Below are positions 5,853-12,528 of a DNA stretch of 17,138 nucleotides, piece by piece; the stretch's first letter is position 1; each line of letters opens with the position of its first letter. Both the position numbers and the translations under genes were made by a program. The notes under the pieces are model-generated. The model had not been told where the DNA came from and did no database searches. It was given only the letters and a program-made list of their open reading frames with translations. The stretch is from an uncultured Bacteriovoracaceae bacterium. GTDB lineage: Bacteria; Bdellovibrionota; Bacteriovoracia; Bacteriovoracales; Bacteriovoracaceae. The DNA lies in the NCBI GenBank assembly GCA_937923325.1, contig CAKZUQ010000022.1, positions 1 to 17,138 of the forward strand, written 5' to 3'.

Positions 5853-6060
5853 AAATGATTTCTCTTACAATGAAATAGAGTTCGATGAAAAAGCTGTTAA
5901 GAATGCTCGTAAAATAAGAAGGAAGATGCCAACAAGTGTTTCACTCCCGCCTGAAGTTGTTGAAGAACTTAAAAATATTGCAAATCAAAAAGGAATTCCA
6001 TATCAAGTTTTAATGAGAAGCTTTATTATTGAAGGCCTTGAAAAACTTAAAGCAGCATAA
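5836..6060 (+). CDS. BrnA/CopG-like ribbon-helix-helix antitoxin
   Basis: Seventy-four residues. The N-terminal half is charged (KNDFSYNEIEFDEKAVKNAR, typical toxin-wrapping region). The C-terminal half is an RHH domain: strand TSVSLP, helix PEVVEELKNIANQKG, turn IPYQV, helix LMRSFIIEGLEKL. ATG 5836 follows AAAGAGG (5824-5830) by five bases and overlaps the toxin's end by 17 bp, exactly the overlap seen in the 337-868 pair; both junctions share TATGAACAAAA. It should neutralise the BrnT at 5517 and bind the palindrome at 5487-5505. Confidence 0.75.
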   Translation: MNKKTKNDFSYNEIEFDEKAVKNARKIRRKMPTSVSLPPEVVEELKNIANQKGIPYQVLMRSFIIEGLEKLKAA

Positions 6061-6099
6061 GAAAACTTCGTTGAGAATAATCTTATGATGGAAGCAATT

Positions 6100-6141
6100 T
6101 ACAAATACAATGCTCTTAGACAAAGAGTAAGTAAGTTACTT
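6100..6141 (+). pseudogene. Short RHS/YD-repeat scrap (copy F)
   Basis: The frame reads YKYNALRQRVSKLL. Y-x-Y-N-A-L-x-x-R-V is the usual RHS repeat phrase (YNALGQRV). It lies inside a 56-codon open frame (6085-6255) whose remaining part looks like noise reading across the toxin remnant, so only this piece is credited. It abuts the truncated 5' side of that toxin. Confidence 0.45.
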
Positions 6142-6329
6142 ATCCAAGTGATCCGTCTAAATCATTCATTAGAAAGTTTAGCTTTGATGGAGATGAAGAT
6201 TTCAAATACTTTAAAGCAGAACCAATTATTTTTAAAGAAGACCCTTACCGTCTAGTCTTCTTGTTATATATTCATGAAAGTACGCTAGGAGTGATAAATT
6301 GCTTTAGGGTACAAAGGACTAAAAAATGA
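6135..6329 (+). pseudogene. 5'-truncated toxin of RelE/ParE or Gp49-like type
   Basis: A startless frame of 64 codons. It reads SKSFIRKFSFDGDEDFKYFK, then EDPYRLVFLLYIHES and TLGVINCFRVQRTKK, ending at TGA 6327-6329, which overlaps the antitoxin ATG as ATGA. The P-Y-R-L-V-F strand followed by a turn and another strand resembles the C-terminal half of RelE-superfamily toxins, and the overlap with an HTH antitoxin supports this. Around 40-50 N-terminal residues are missing, replaced by the RHS scrap at 6100-6141. There is no ATG, GTG or TTG in frame before the core, so it is presumably not translated. Confidence 0.5.
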
Positions 6330-6637
6330 CTACTAAATGGCCTTCAAATGATAGAATCAAAGAAGTTTTAAAGATTGCTGAAGAATCAGAAAGTGTAAGG
6401 CCTTTACCTAAAGATGCAGATGCTGTAGATCTACTAAAATATAAGCTGTGCCGACAAATTCTTATTTTCAAGGAAACACAGGGAATATCGCTAGATGAGA
6501 TGTCTAAAAGACTAGAAGTTGGAAAAACAGATGTAAGTAAAATTATTAACTATCATATAGATCGATATACAATTGATAAGCTTTATAGCTTAACTCTTAA
6601 AGTGATTCCTAATTTCGAACTAGATATTGCAGCCTAG
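6326..6637 (+). CDS. XRE/HTH antitoxin (HigA-like), toxin partner broken
   Basis: 103 residues from ATG 6326, which overlaps the toxin remnant's TGA. A helix-turn-helix of the HTH_37/XRE type spans about residues 45-85: CRQILIFKETQGISLDEMSK, then RLEVGKTDVSKIINYH with T-D-V-S-K as the recognition-helix start, and IDKLYSLTLKVIPNFELDI closing it. The N-terminal 40 residues are polar and may be the toxin-binding arm. With its toxin truncated and the original promoter apparently gone, it is an orphan antitoxin that could still act as an anti-addiction factor or a DNA-binding repressor elsewhere. Expression is uncertain. Confidence 0.65.
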   Translation: MTTKWPSNDRIKEVLKIAEESESVRPLPKDADAVDLLKYKLCRQILIFKETQGISLDEMSKRLEVGKTDVSKIINYHIDRYTIDKLYSLTLKVIPNFELDIAA

Positions 6638-6710
6638 CATCATCATCTTAAGGCTTACCAAGAAGAAAGTATTAGATAGACCTCTTCTAGAAGTAACTAA
6701 CATAACGACT

Positions 6711-6830
6711 ATTGCTACTGCTAAAAAGATAGCTAAAGAAGCTGGATCATTTTTCTTCTTAAAAGATGCTCTTGGATCTATAACAGATTCTTTTAAAACA
6801 CAACTTCACACATACAAGCTACTGAAATAG
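6711..6830 (+). pseudogene. RHS core fragment (copy C)
   Basis: A frame open from upstream reads IATAKKIAKEAGSFFFLKDA, LGSITD, then leaves the RHS sequence with SFKTQLHTYKLLK and TAG. The shared block 6729-6788 matches copies A (109-168) and B (5207-5266) with a few base changes. It breaks off earlier than they do, directly after SITD, giving a third, different right-hand junction. Confidence 0.6.
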
Positions 6831-7375
6831 CAATTGTCTCTTTAAGTTAAATACTACTTACGTATTTCGTATCAAGTACCAATATTGACGTGCTAAATAT
6901 AACACCATAAAAGAATCAGTATTGAAAAAGTACTGGAGATGGATCTGGAGGATAAAAGATTCTGTTCAAAATGATTAAATAAAATCTATAAGTAGACATA
7001 CAAGATTATCGAGGAGAAGATCGGATTTAACATTCGTCTTTGCAGTTTTACTGCTAATATCAATAGAGCAATCAAGTAATAAAGTATGATGCCTTGATAT
7101 AATTCAATACGTATAAACAAGAGATCTAATTTACATTTTGGCCACGTTGCAGTATTAATTAAATGTATAATTTTTGAAGCATGTGGTGGATCTGTATTAA
7201 AAAAAAGGTCTATTTTGAGGTTTAAAAAACCACACTAACTTAAAAAAAACCACATAAAAACAACATAACAGAGTAAAAGTAGATAAAAAAAATAAAAACA
7301 GACAAAAGAACAATAAAGCCTAAACAGAATGATACAAGGCACATACAGCACCAACAGGGTGTAAAAGAAGTAAAA
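6831..7375. other. Gene-free right end of the putative element, upstream of prfC
   Basis: There is no convincing gene in about 545 bases. At 7013-7084 one frame reads EEKIGFNIRLCSFTANINRA, vaguely like the E-D-x-I-G-F-x-G...N-L-Y-S-F...N-N-P segment that ends RHS cores; it could be a very decayed tip. Further right are A-rich repeats: TTTAAAAAACCACA at about 7221-7234 and CTTAAAAAAAACCACA at 7239-7254, the latter matching 1062-1074. A TATAAT at 7166-7171 lacks a good -35 and is only a weak candidate prfC promoter. The last 100 bases are nearly all A with scattered C and G. Confidence 0.35.
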
Positions 7376-7412
7376 AATGAACAAACATGAAGAACGGTGC
7401 ACATTTGCTATT
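7376..7412 (+). repeat. Right direct repeat (attR-like), start of intact prfC
   Basis: This is the partner of 975-1011, with 36 of 37 bases identical and a repeat offset of 6401 bp. Upstream DNA differs completely from that before the left copy. If this is an integration scar, the element brought this copy of the prfC start and restored the gene. Confidence 0.65.
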
Positions 7413-8987
7413 ATATCTCACCCCGATGCAGGTAAAACAACAGTAACTGAAAAACTATTATGGTTTGGAGGTGTTGTACGTGAAGCTGGTATGGTTAAGT
7501 CAAAATCTGGAGACTATGCAAAGTCAGACTGGATGCAAATGGAACAAGATAGAGGGATCTCTATTACTTCATCAGTTATGAGCTATCATTATAACAGTAG
7601 GGCCGTTCACCTTCTTGATACTCCTGGACACAAAGACTTCTCAGAAGATACATATAGAACTTTAACAGCTGTTGAGTCTGTTTTAATGATGATTGACTCT
7701 GCAAAAGGAGTTGAGGGGCAAACTGAAAAGCTTATGGAAGTTTGTAGGTTAAGAGACACCCCTATCGTAACATTTATGAACAAATACGATAGAGAGTCTA
7801 TGGATCCATTTGAACTTTTAGATAATGTAGAAAAAAAACTTTCAATTAACTGTACGCCTATGACATGGCCAGTTGGAAATGGTGTAGACTTTAAGGGTGT
7901 ATATGATTTTAAGTCTAAAATGATAAGATCATTTGGCGATAAAACAGACCCTCTCAACCCTACTCTTATAGATGCTTCGGATTTAAATGATCCAAAGGTC
8001 CTCGCTTTTGTAGGACAGGAGAATTTAGACAAGCTTATAGAAGATCTAGAAATGGCAGAAGAATTAATTGAGCCATTTAATGAGGAAATGTATTTAGCAG
8101 GAATACAAACACCAGTCTTTTTTGGTTCAGCTCTTTATAACTTTGGTGTAAAAGAAGTTTTAGATATGATTACTGACAATGCTCCAGGGCCAAAAGACAG
8201 AGAGGTTAAGCTTCATCCTTTTGATATTGAAAGCGAACAAAGAACAGTAAAAACTGATGAATCTAAGTTTTCTGGTTTTATTTTTAAGATCCAAGCAAAT
8301 ATGGATAAAAAGCACAGAGATAGAATTGCATTTATGAGAGTGTGCTCTGGAACCTTTAAAAGAAATACAAAGTACTTTCATGTAAGATCTGAAAAAGAAA
8401 TGAAATTTCCTACTCCACAATTTTTTCAAGCACTAGATAGAGAACTTGTTGAAGTGGCATATCCTGGAGACATTGTGGGTCTTCATGATTCTGGAAAGTT
8501 CCAAATTGGTGATACCTTTACTGAAGGTGAAAAAATTCGCTATACGGGAATCCCTTCTTTTGCTCCAGAACTATTTAAAACAGTAACACTTAAAGACCCT
8601 CTTAAAGGTAAACACCTCGACAAGGGATTAAGGCAATTATCAGAAGAAGGTGCTACACAATTATTTATCAGAGATGTAAATGGGCAAAAGATGCTTGGAG
8701 CAGTTGGAGCTCTTCAGTTTGAAGTTGTTAAATTTAGACTAGAAGATGAATACAATGTAAAAGCAGATTATGAAGGAACACCATTTAGTGGAATCAGATG
8801 GGTCAGATTTAAAGACAAGAAATCCGAAGATACATTTAAGGCCAATTACTCATCAAATATGATGGTAGATGGTAAAAATAGAATTTGCTATGGTGTAAAG
8901 TCTGATTGGGATCTTAAACTGTGTATGGATAAGAACCCAGAAGTAAAATTTTATAAAAATTCAGATTATATAGAAAATCATCATTAA
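7377..8987 (+). CDS. prfC: Peptide chain release factor 3 (RF3), translational GTPase
   Basis: 536 residues, close to the usual RF3 length. GTPase motifs are clear: G1 SHPDAGKTT (14-22), G2 RGISIT (59-64), G3 DTPGH (81-85) and G4 NKYD (135-138). RF3-specific blocks follow: YAKSDWM, FSEDTYRTLTAVES, PVFFGSALYNFGV, GFIFKIQANMDKKHRDR, GIPSFAPELF and QLSEEGA. RF3 recycles RF1/RF2 from the ribosome after termination by GTP-driven release. The ribosome site is mediocre (AGAAG, 7366-7370), compared with a strong one before the displaced 5' copy at 976, so the gene seems to have acquired new upstream DNA. Its 3' end overlaps the convergent thioredoxin-like gene by 4 bp. Confidence 0.97.
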   Translation: MNKHEERCTFAIISHPDAGKTTVTEKLLWFGGVVREAGMVKSKSGDYAKSDWMQMEQDRGISITSSVMSYHYNSRAVHLLDTPGHKDFSEDTYRTLTAVESVLMMIDSAKGVEGQTEKLMEVCRLRDTPIVTFMNKYDRESMDPFELLDNVEKKLSINCTPMTWPVGNGVDFKGVYDFKSKMIRSFGDKTDPLNPTLIDASDLNDPKVLAFVGQENLDKLIEDLEMAEELIEPFNEEMYLAGIQTPVFFGSALYNFGVKEVLDMITDNAPGPKDREVKLHPFDIESEQRTVKTDESKFSGFIFKIQANMDKKHRDRIAFMRVCSGTFKRNTKYFHVRSEKEMKFPTPQFFQALDRELVEVAYPGDIVGLHDSGKFQIGDTFTEGEKIRYTGIPSFAPELFKTVTLKDPLKGKHLDKGLRQLSEEGATQLFIRDVNGQKMLGAVGALQFEVVKFRLEDEYNVKADYEGTPFSGIRWVRFKDKKSEDTFKANYSSNMMVDGKNRICYGVKSDWDLKLCMDKNPEVKFYKNSDYIENHH

Positions 8988-9448
8988 ATTCTTAAATCTA
9001 AAGCAGCAGATGCAATTTCTTTAATTATTGAACCGTTCCTACCAATATTCTCAAGAGATCTGGATTTGATTATTCTAAAATTCTCTTTATCCGGTCGGGC
9101 TCCTTTTTGTAACTGACTAAGCCCTTCTGGACTCAATAATATAATCGTAGGAAGCGCAACTCCAAATGAATCAACATATCTATTTTTGTAAAGACCTTTA
9201 ATACCTTTAGTATAGTCAATTTCAAGAAATTTTATATTATTTGACTCAATACTTTTTTTAAATCTATCACTTGAAACAACACTCTTATCAAAGATTCGAC
9301 AAGGGGCACACCAAGAAGCTGACATTTTCACCAAAAGCCCCTTATTCTCATCTATTGCTTTTTGGTGTTCTTTTGCAATATCCACATTTACAGTTGAGGC
9401 AAAGCTCAATGAAATACAAAATAAACTAACTAAAGCTACTAACTTCAT
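8984..9448 (-). CDS. Exported thioredoxin-fold protein with a WCAPC active site
   Basis: 154 residues. A signal peptide (MKLVALVSLFCISLSFA, probable cleavage after A17) sends it out of the cytoplasm. Cys11 in that segment is not in a convincing lipobox. The mature protein has a thioredoxin fold: KGLLVKMSASWCAPC with C47 and C50 as the redox pair, then IKFLEIDYTKG and the cis-proline loop VALPT (P100). Such proteins reduce or isomerise disulfides in the periplasm or work in cytochrome c maturation; the target is not shown. Start ATG 9448 has GGAGG four bases upstream. The gene is monocistronic, convergent with prfC, and shares a 155-bp divergent intergenic region with the E1-like gene. Confidence 0.8.
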   Translation of the reverse strand: MKLVALVSLFCISLSFASTVNVDIAKEHQKAIDENKGLLVKMSASWCAPCRIFDKSVVSSDRFKKSIESNNIKFLEIDYTKGIKGLYKNRYVDSFGVALPTIILLSPEGLSQLQKGARPDKENFRIIKSRSLENIGRNGSIIKEIASAALDLRI

Positions 9449-9553
9449 AAATCCTCCAAATAATAAGAATATATTAAGATATTTCTCGATAGTTTAACAT
9501 CCCCCTTGAAAAACTTACACATCGCGAAATAAAAAAAATAAAAACTATATCGA

Positions 9554-9581
9554 TTGATAAAAACAAAAAAGAGTCTATAAT
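9554..9581 (+). promoter_or_regulatory. Near-consensus sigma-70 promoter for the E1-like gene
   Basis: -35 TTGATA (9554-9559), 16-bp spacer, -10 TATAAT (9576-9581). Transcription should begin near 9588, leaving a leader of about 16 nt before ATG 9604. It is the best promoter match in the window. Confidence 0.6.
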
Positions 9582-9603
9582 TCTAGTAACTTATAAATTA
9601 AGA

Positions 9604-10764
9604 ATGGAATATTTAATGATAACTATTAACCTAAACCAATTCAAAGAACTTCTAAAAGAACCTACAGATTTCACACATCCAATGAAAATCAATCTTGCAA
9701 ATAAGGGAGAAACTAAAGACCTATACAGCTTCTTAGAAAAACAAAATATTCCGCTGGTCAACACAATAAAAGCTCAACTATCTGAATACTTAGAAATACA
9801 CACAAAATATCACAAAAAGACAAAAGAAAGCTTCACAGACTTCGAGACAAATATTAATGATTCAAACACTGAGGTTACTGGTGAGTTAATATTTTTTGGC
9901 TGGGAAAAGAAGGCTGTATTTAACATACTTGATGAACACATGTTCTATGAGCTCATCACATGGAGAAATAAAGAAAAAATAACAAATGAAGAACAAGAAA
10001 TACTTGCAACAAAAAGAATTGGAATCATCGGCACTAGTGTTGGATCATTTACTTGCAGAATTCTTGCGAAGCTTGGTTTTAAAAACTTCAATATAGCGGA
10101 GCCAAAAAATATGAAACCATCTAATGCTCCCAGAATGTATCAAGATTCACTAAGAAACTATTCTCGCCACAAGCTCCGACCTCTAACCGAGTCACTGTAT
10201 GAGTTCAACCCTTTTCTTAACATCAAGCCATATTACGACGGTGTAAATGAAAATAACATTGATGATTTTTTCCATATAAATAACCAAAAAATAGATATTC
10301 TTGTTGACGCTGCAGACGACGGAAAAGTTAAAATAATGATGAGAGACTATTGTGCAGAAAACAAAATACCCCTTGTAACTGGCTTTGATGAAAAAGGTGC
10401 ATTAATAATTGAAAGGTATGACAAACCTGAGCTCTTAATTGAATCAAAAGTCACTCACACTATAGAGAACCTAGAAAAACTAAAAATAGACTCGCCTCAA
10501 GAGTATGTCTATAAGTTGCTTGACTTCTTTCCAGGAGGCATTACGAACATATCAGAAAGACAAAAACAAACACTTACAATGATCAATAACAATTCAAGAG
10601 GAGGGTTCTCCCAATTGGCCTGGGAGGCATCACTGTTTGCATCATATGTATCAAAAAGTGTACTAGACATAGCTCTAGGAAAACCAATTCACGGAGTAAG
10701 ACTGTTTGACCTAGATAAAATGATCTCTAAAGAGATGTTAAACAACCGGCCCTATAAAATTTAA
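9604..10764 (+). CDS. E1/ThiF-like adenylating enzyme homologue (Rv1355c-like, without nitroreductase)
   Basis: 386 residues. The N-terminal 90 are helical and unrecognised. About 91-130 (GELIFFGWEKKAVFNILDEH...KITNEEQE) resembles the lead-in of Rv1355c-type proteins. The ThiF/E1 Rossmann domain starts at 138: RIGIIGTSVGS replaces the usual G-x-G-G-x-G, E166 stands where an Asp normally binds ribose, and SNAPRM (173-178) matches the N-x-N-R loop with R177 kept. ILVDAADD (232-239) is the catalytic-Asp strand. E1-like enzymes adenylate a carboxylate, often a protein or peptide C-terminus or an amino acid. I see no CxxC zinc site and no C-terminal nitroreductase as in full Rv1355c proteins. ATG 9616 is an alternative start. 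The 3' end overlaps the convergent hydrolase by 27 bp. Confidence 0.65.
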   Translation: MEYLMITINLNQFKELLKEPTDFTHPMKINLANKGETKDLYSFLEKQNIPLVNTIKAQLSEYLEIHTKYHKKTKESFTDFETNINDSNTEVTGELIFFGWEKKAVFNILDEHMFYELITWRNKEKITNEEQEILATKRIGIIGTSVGSFTCRILAKLGFKNFNIAEPKNMKPSNAPRMYQDSLRNYSRHKLRPLTESLYEFNPFLNIKPYYDGVNENNIDDFFHINNQKIDILVDAADDGKVKIMMRDYCAENKIPLVTGFDEKGALIIERYDKPELLIESKVTHTIENLEKLKIDSPQEYVYKLLDFFPGGITNISERQKQTLTMINNNSRGGFSQLAWEASLFASYVSKSVLDIALGKPIHGVRLFDLDKMISKEMLNNRPYKI

Positions 10765-11523
10765 ATAACTGGCAAAAAATTTATCTGTATTTTCAATATG
10801 TGGATAGTGAGAGCAATCTGAAATAGTAACAAAATCAATATTACTAAAAGCCATTGAAACATGCTCCTTACTCTTAGCAAGTTCAAAAACAGGATCTCTC
10901 TCACCTAAAAAGCAAATAACAGGTATCTCAAACTTTTCCTTAGGTGAATACTTAGGAATATCTTCAATAACAGCAAAGTGATTATCTAAGTTGAATTCAT
11001 TCTCACCAACGAGATAACCAAAATACTTTTCAAAGTTTTCAAGCGCAATGAAGTTTTGAGGAAAATAATTACACCCAAAACTAAATAAAATGGCATTTTT
11101 TCTATTCTCGTCAAACACATCAGAAACATCTTTAACCATAGATGTTAACTTATTATATTTACTAGTATCAGTTTTAGAATATATCTCTAAAGCAATATCA
11201 ATTATTCTACTTCCGGAATATAAAGTGTCGACAGCAGGGGATAAAAAACAAATTTTAGAAACTTTTTTCTTAATTCGATCTAAAACTGATATCAAAAAAC
11301 CACACCCCGCAGAATGGCCAATCACATTAACTTGCCCTTCAGAAAGATTAATAAATTCAACTAAACTATCACACAACTCAGAATAAGGACTATCAGTAAC
11401 GTACCTCTTGGGCTCATTCCAAAAATATACATCAATACCATTTAGCCTAAAAAGATCTCCAACCATAGCTTCATCAGCAACAGAATTAAGGCCAGGACCT
11501 CCATGAACAAATATAGTTTTCAT
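10738..11523 (-). CDS. Alpha/beta hydrolase with a complete catalytic triad
   Basis: 261 residues from ATG 11523, chosen for AGGAG six bases upstream; a TTG directly before it is unnecessary. An HGGPG oxyanion motif lies at residues 7-11, as in proline-iminopeptidase-like and lactonase-like hydrolases. The nucleophile elbow GHSAG gives Ser71, the acid is Asp210 in GERDP, and the base is His239 in SHYPHIEN. There is no signal peptide, so it is cytoplasmic. Substrate unknown: an ester, amide or lactone is possible, and its place between an E1-like enzyme and regulators next to an acyltransferase makes turnover of a small acylated molecule an attractive inference. It is divergent from the regulators across about 165 bp. 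Confidence 0.75.
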   Translation of the reverse strand: MKTIFVHGGPGLNSVADEAMVGDLFRLNGIDVYFWNEPKRYVTDSPYSELCDSLVEFINLSEGQVNVIGHSAGCGFLISVLDRIKKKVSKICFLSPAVDTLYSGSRIIDIALEIYSKTDTSKYNKLTSMVKDVSDVFDENRKNAILFSFGCNYFPQNFIALENFEKYFGYLVGENEFNLDNHFAVIEDIPKYSPKEKFEIPVICFLGERDPVFELAKSKEHVSMAFSNIDFVTISDCSHYPHIENTDKFFASYLNFIGPVV

Positions 11524-11607
11524 CAACCTCTCCTACTACCTTGTATTCTCAAGTGGACAACTATCATTTAAACATCGACATCACAAAACATCAATCAGAA
11601 TGAATTA

Positions 11608-11658
11608 TTTACTTTTAAACGTCAAATATTACTTTAAATATTAAAAAAATACTATTAT
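11608..11658 (+). promoter_or_regulatory. Tandem repeat and -10 upstream of the paired regulators
   Basis: TTTACTTTTAAA (11608-11619) and ATTACTTTAAAT (11628-11639) are imperfect direct repeats exactly 20 bp apart, on one face of the helix. A -10 TATTAT lies at 11653-11658 without a clear -35, as expected of an activated or repressed promoter. Start would be near 11665. The repeats also lie upstream of the divergent hydrolase gene. Role as regulator binding site is inferred. Confidence 0.35.
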
Positions 11659-11688
11659 TCTAGTGTGAATAACCTTAAAGGATTCAAT

Positions 11689-12528
11689 ATGAAAGATTAT
11701 TCGAGCAACATTACAAGAGCCCTAAGAAAACACTATAGTATCACTCAAAAAGACTTCTGTGACTTAATAAAAGTTAGTCAAGGTACGCTATCAAAAATTG
11801 AAGCAGGACTACTCAGTTTATCGGCGACTCAATGGGTTTATATGTGTGACCACTTTAAGGTTCCACCAACGGCTTTATTAACAGGAAAAATAGAAGCTTT
11901 AAAAGAAGATACAAAAATTGAGTTAACAAGTGCTAAAAGGATTGGAACTTTTAAAATTCCTAAGATCTACTCTAAATATATGGGATCAACTGTTAGAACA
12001 GTCTTTCCAATCTTGAACTTCATAACATTAAAGCTTGGAGAACAAGCAACAAAAGACCTACTTAAAAGCCTTGATGTTGACCCTGACTACTTTATTATCC
12101 AAACACATCCAGTAAGCTTAAAGCTTGTAAATGATATTGTTCAAGCAATTATTAATAAGGGCATATTATCGCAAAGAAATATAGGAGAAATACTTAACGC
12201 AAGCAGTACTTCTGAAGTACACTCTTACCTACTCGATCAAATGGGAAAACCAAAGAAACCATTTGCATTTTTTAAGAACTTAACATCATTTATCGCTCAT
12301 AATTATGAAATTAATTCTAGCTATAAATTTAACGGTGACAATAAGTGCCTAGTTAGAGTAGAAGACAATCTACATTTAGAAGAACTTGATTTAACTGAAG
12401 ACTTCAATTTATTTCGTGAAAACTTTAATAAAGTACACTTCCAAAATTTATCGGAACACTTTATGTTTGAAGGAGATATAACTTCAATCAAGACAAATAA
12501 AGGATGGGATATTGCCTACAGCGCATAG
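11689..12528 (+). CDS. XRE-family regulator with a long sensor-like C-terminus
   Basis: 279 residues from ATG 11689 (AAAGGA 11677-11682, six bases upstream; an in-frame GTG at 11665 has no ribosome site). Residues 8-63 form an XRE helix-turn-helix: ITRALRKHYSITQKDFCDLI, then KVSQGTLSKIEAG with the recognition helix around 30-38. The remaining 210 residues carry a block beginning FKIPKIYSKYMGSTVRTVFP, and end in alternating strands (KCLVRVEDNLHLEELDL). That architecture suggests a ligand-sensing domain, possibly of the heme-NO/TIGR02265-like kind seen in delta-proteobacteria and relatives, but I cannot confirm it. The downstream gene is a paralogue that starts 17 bp before this one stops, so both are coupled. 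Confidence 0.65.
   Translation: MKDYSSNITRALRKHYSITQKDFCDLIKVSQGTLSKIEAGLLSLSATQWVYMCDHFKVPPTALLTGKIEALKEDTKIELTSAKRIGTFKIPKIYSKYMGSTVRTVFPILNFITLKLGEQATKDLLKSLDVDPDYFIIQTHPVSLKLVNDIVQAIINKGILSQRNIGEILNASSTSEVHSYLLDQMGKPKKPFAFFKNLTSFIAHNYEINSSYKFNGDNKCLVRVEDNLHLEELDLTEDFNLFRENFNKVHFQNLSEHFMFEGDITSIKTNKGWDIAYSA

Noticed and set aside
6085..6255. A 56-codon open frame beginning ATGATGGAAGC.
   Set aside because: Only its YKYNALRQRV part has family sense (RHS); the rest is an out-of-frame reading of the toxin remnant.
7607..8429. Open frames of 89 and 141 codons on the minus strand within prfC.
   Set aside because: They are antisense shadows of a highly conserved gene and have no ribosome site or family resemblance.
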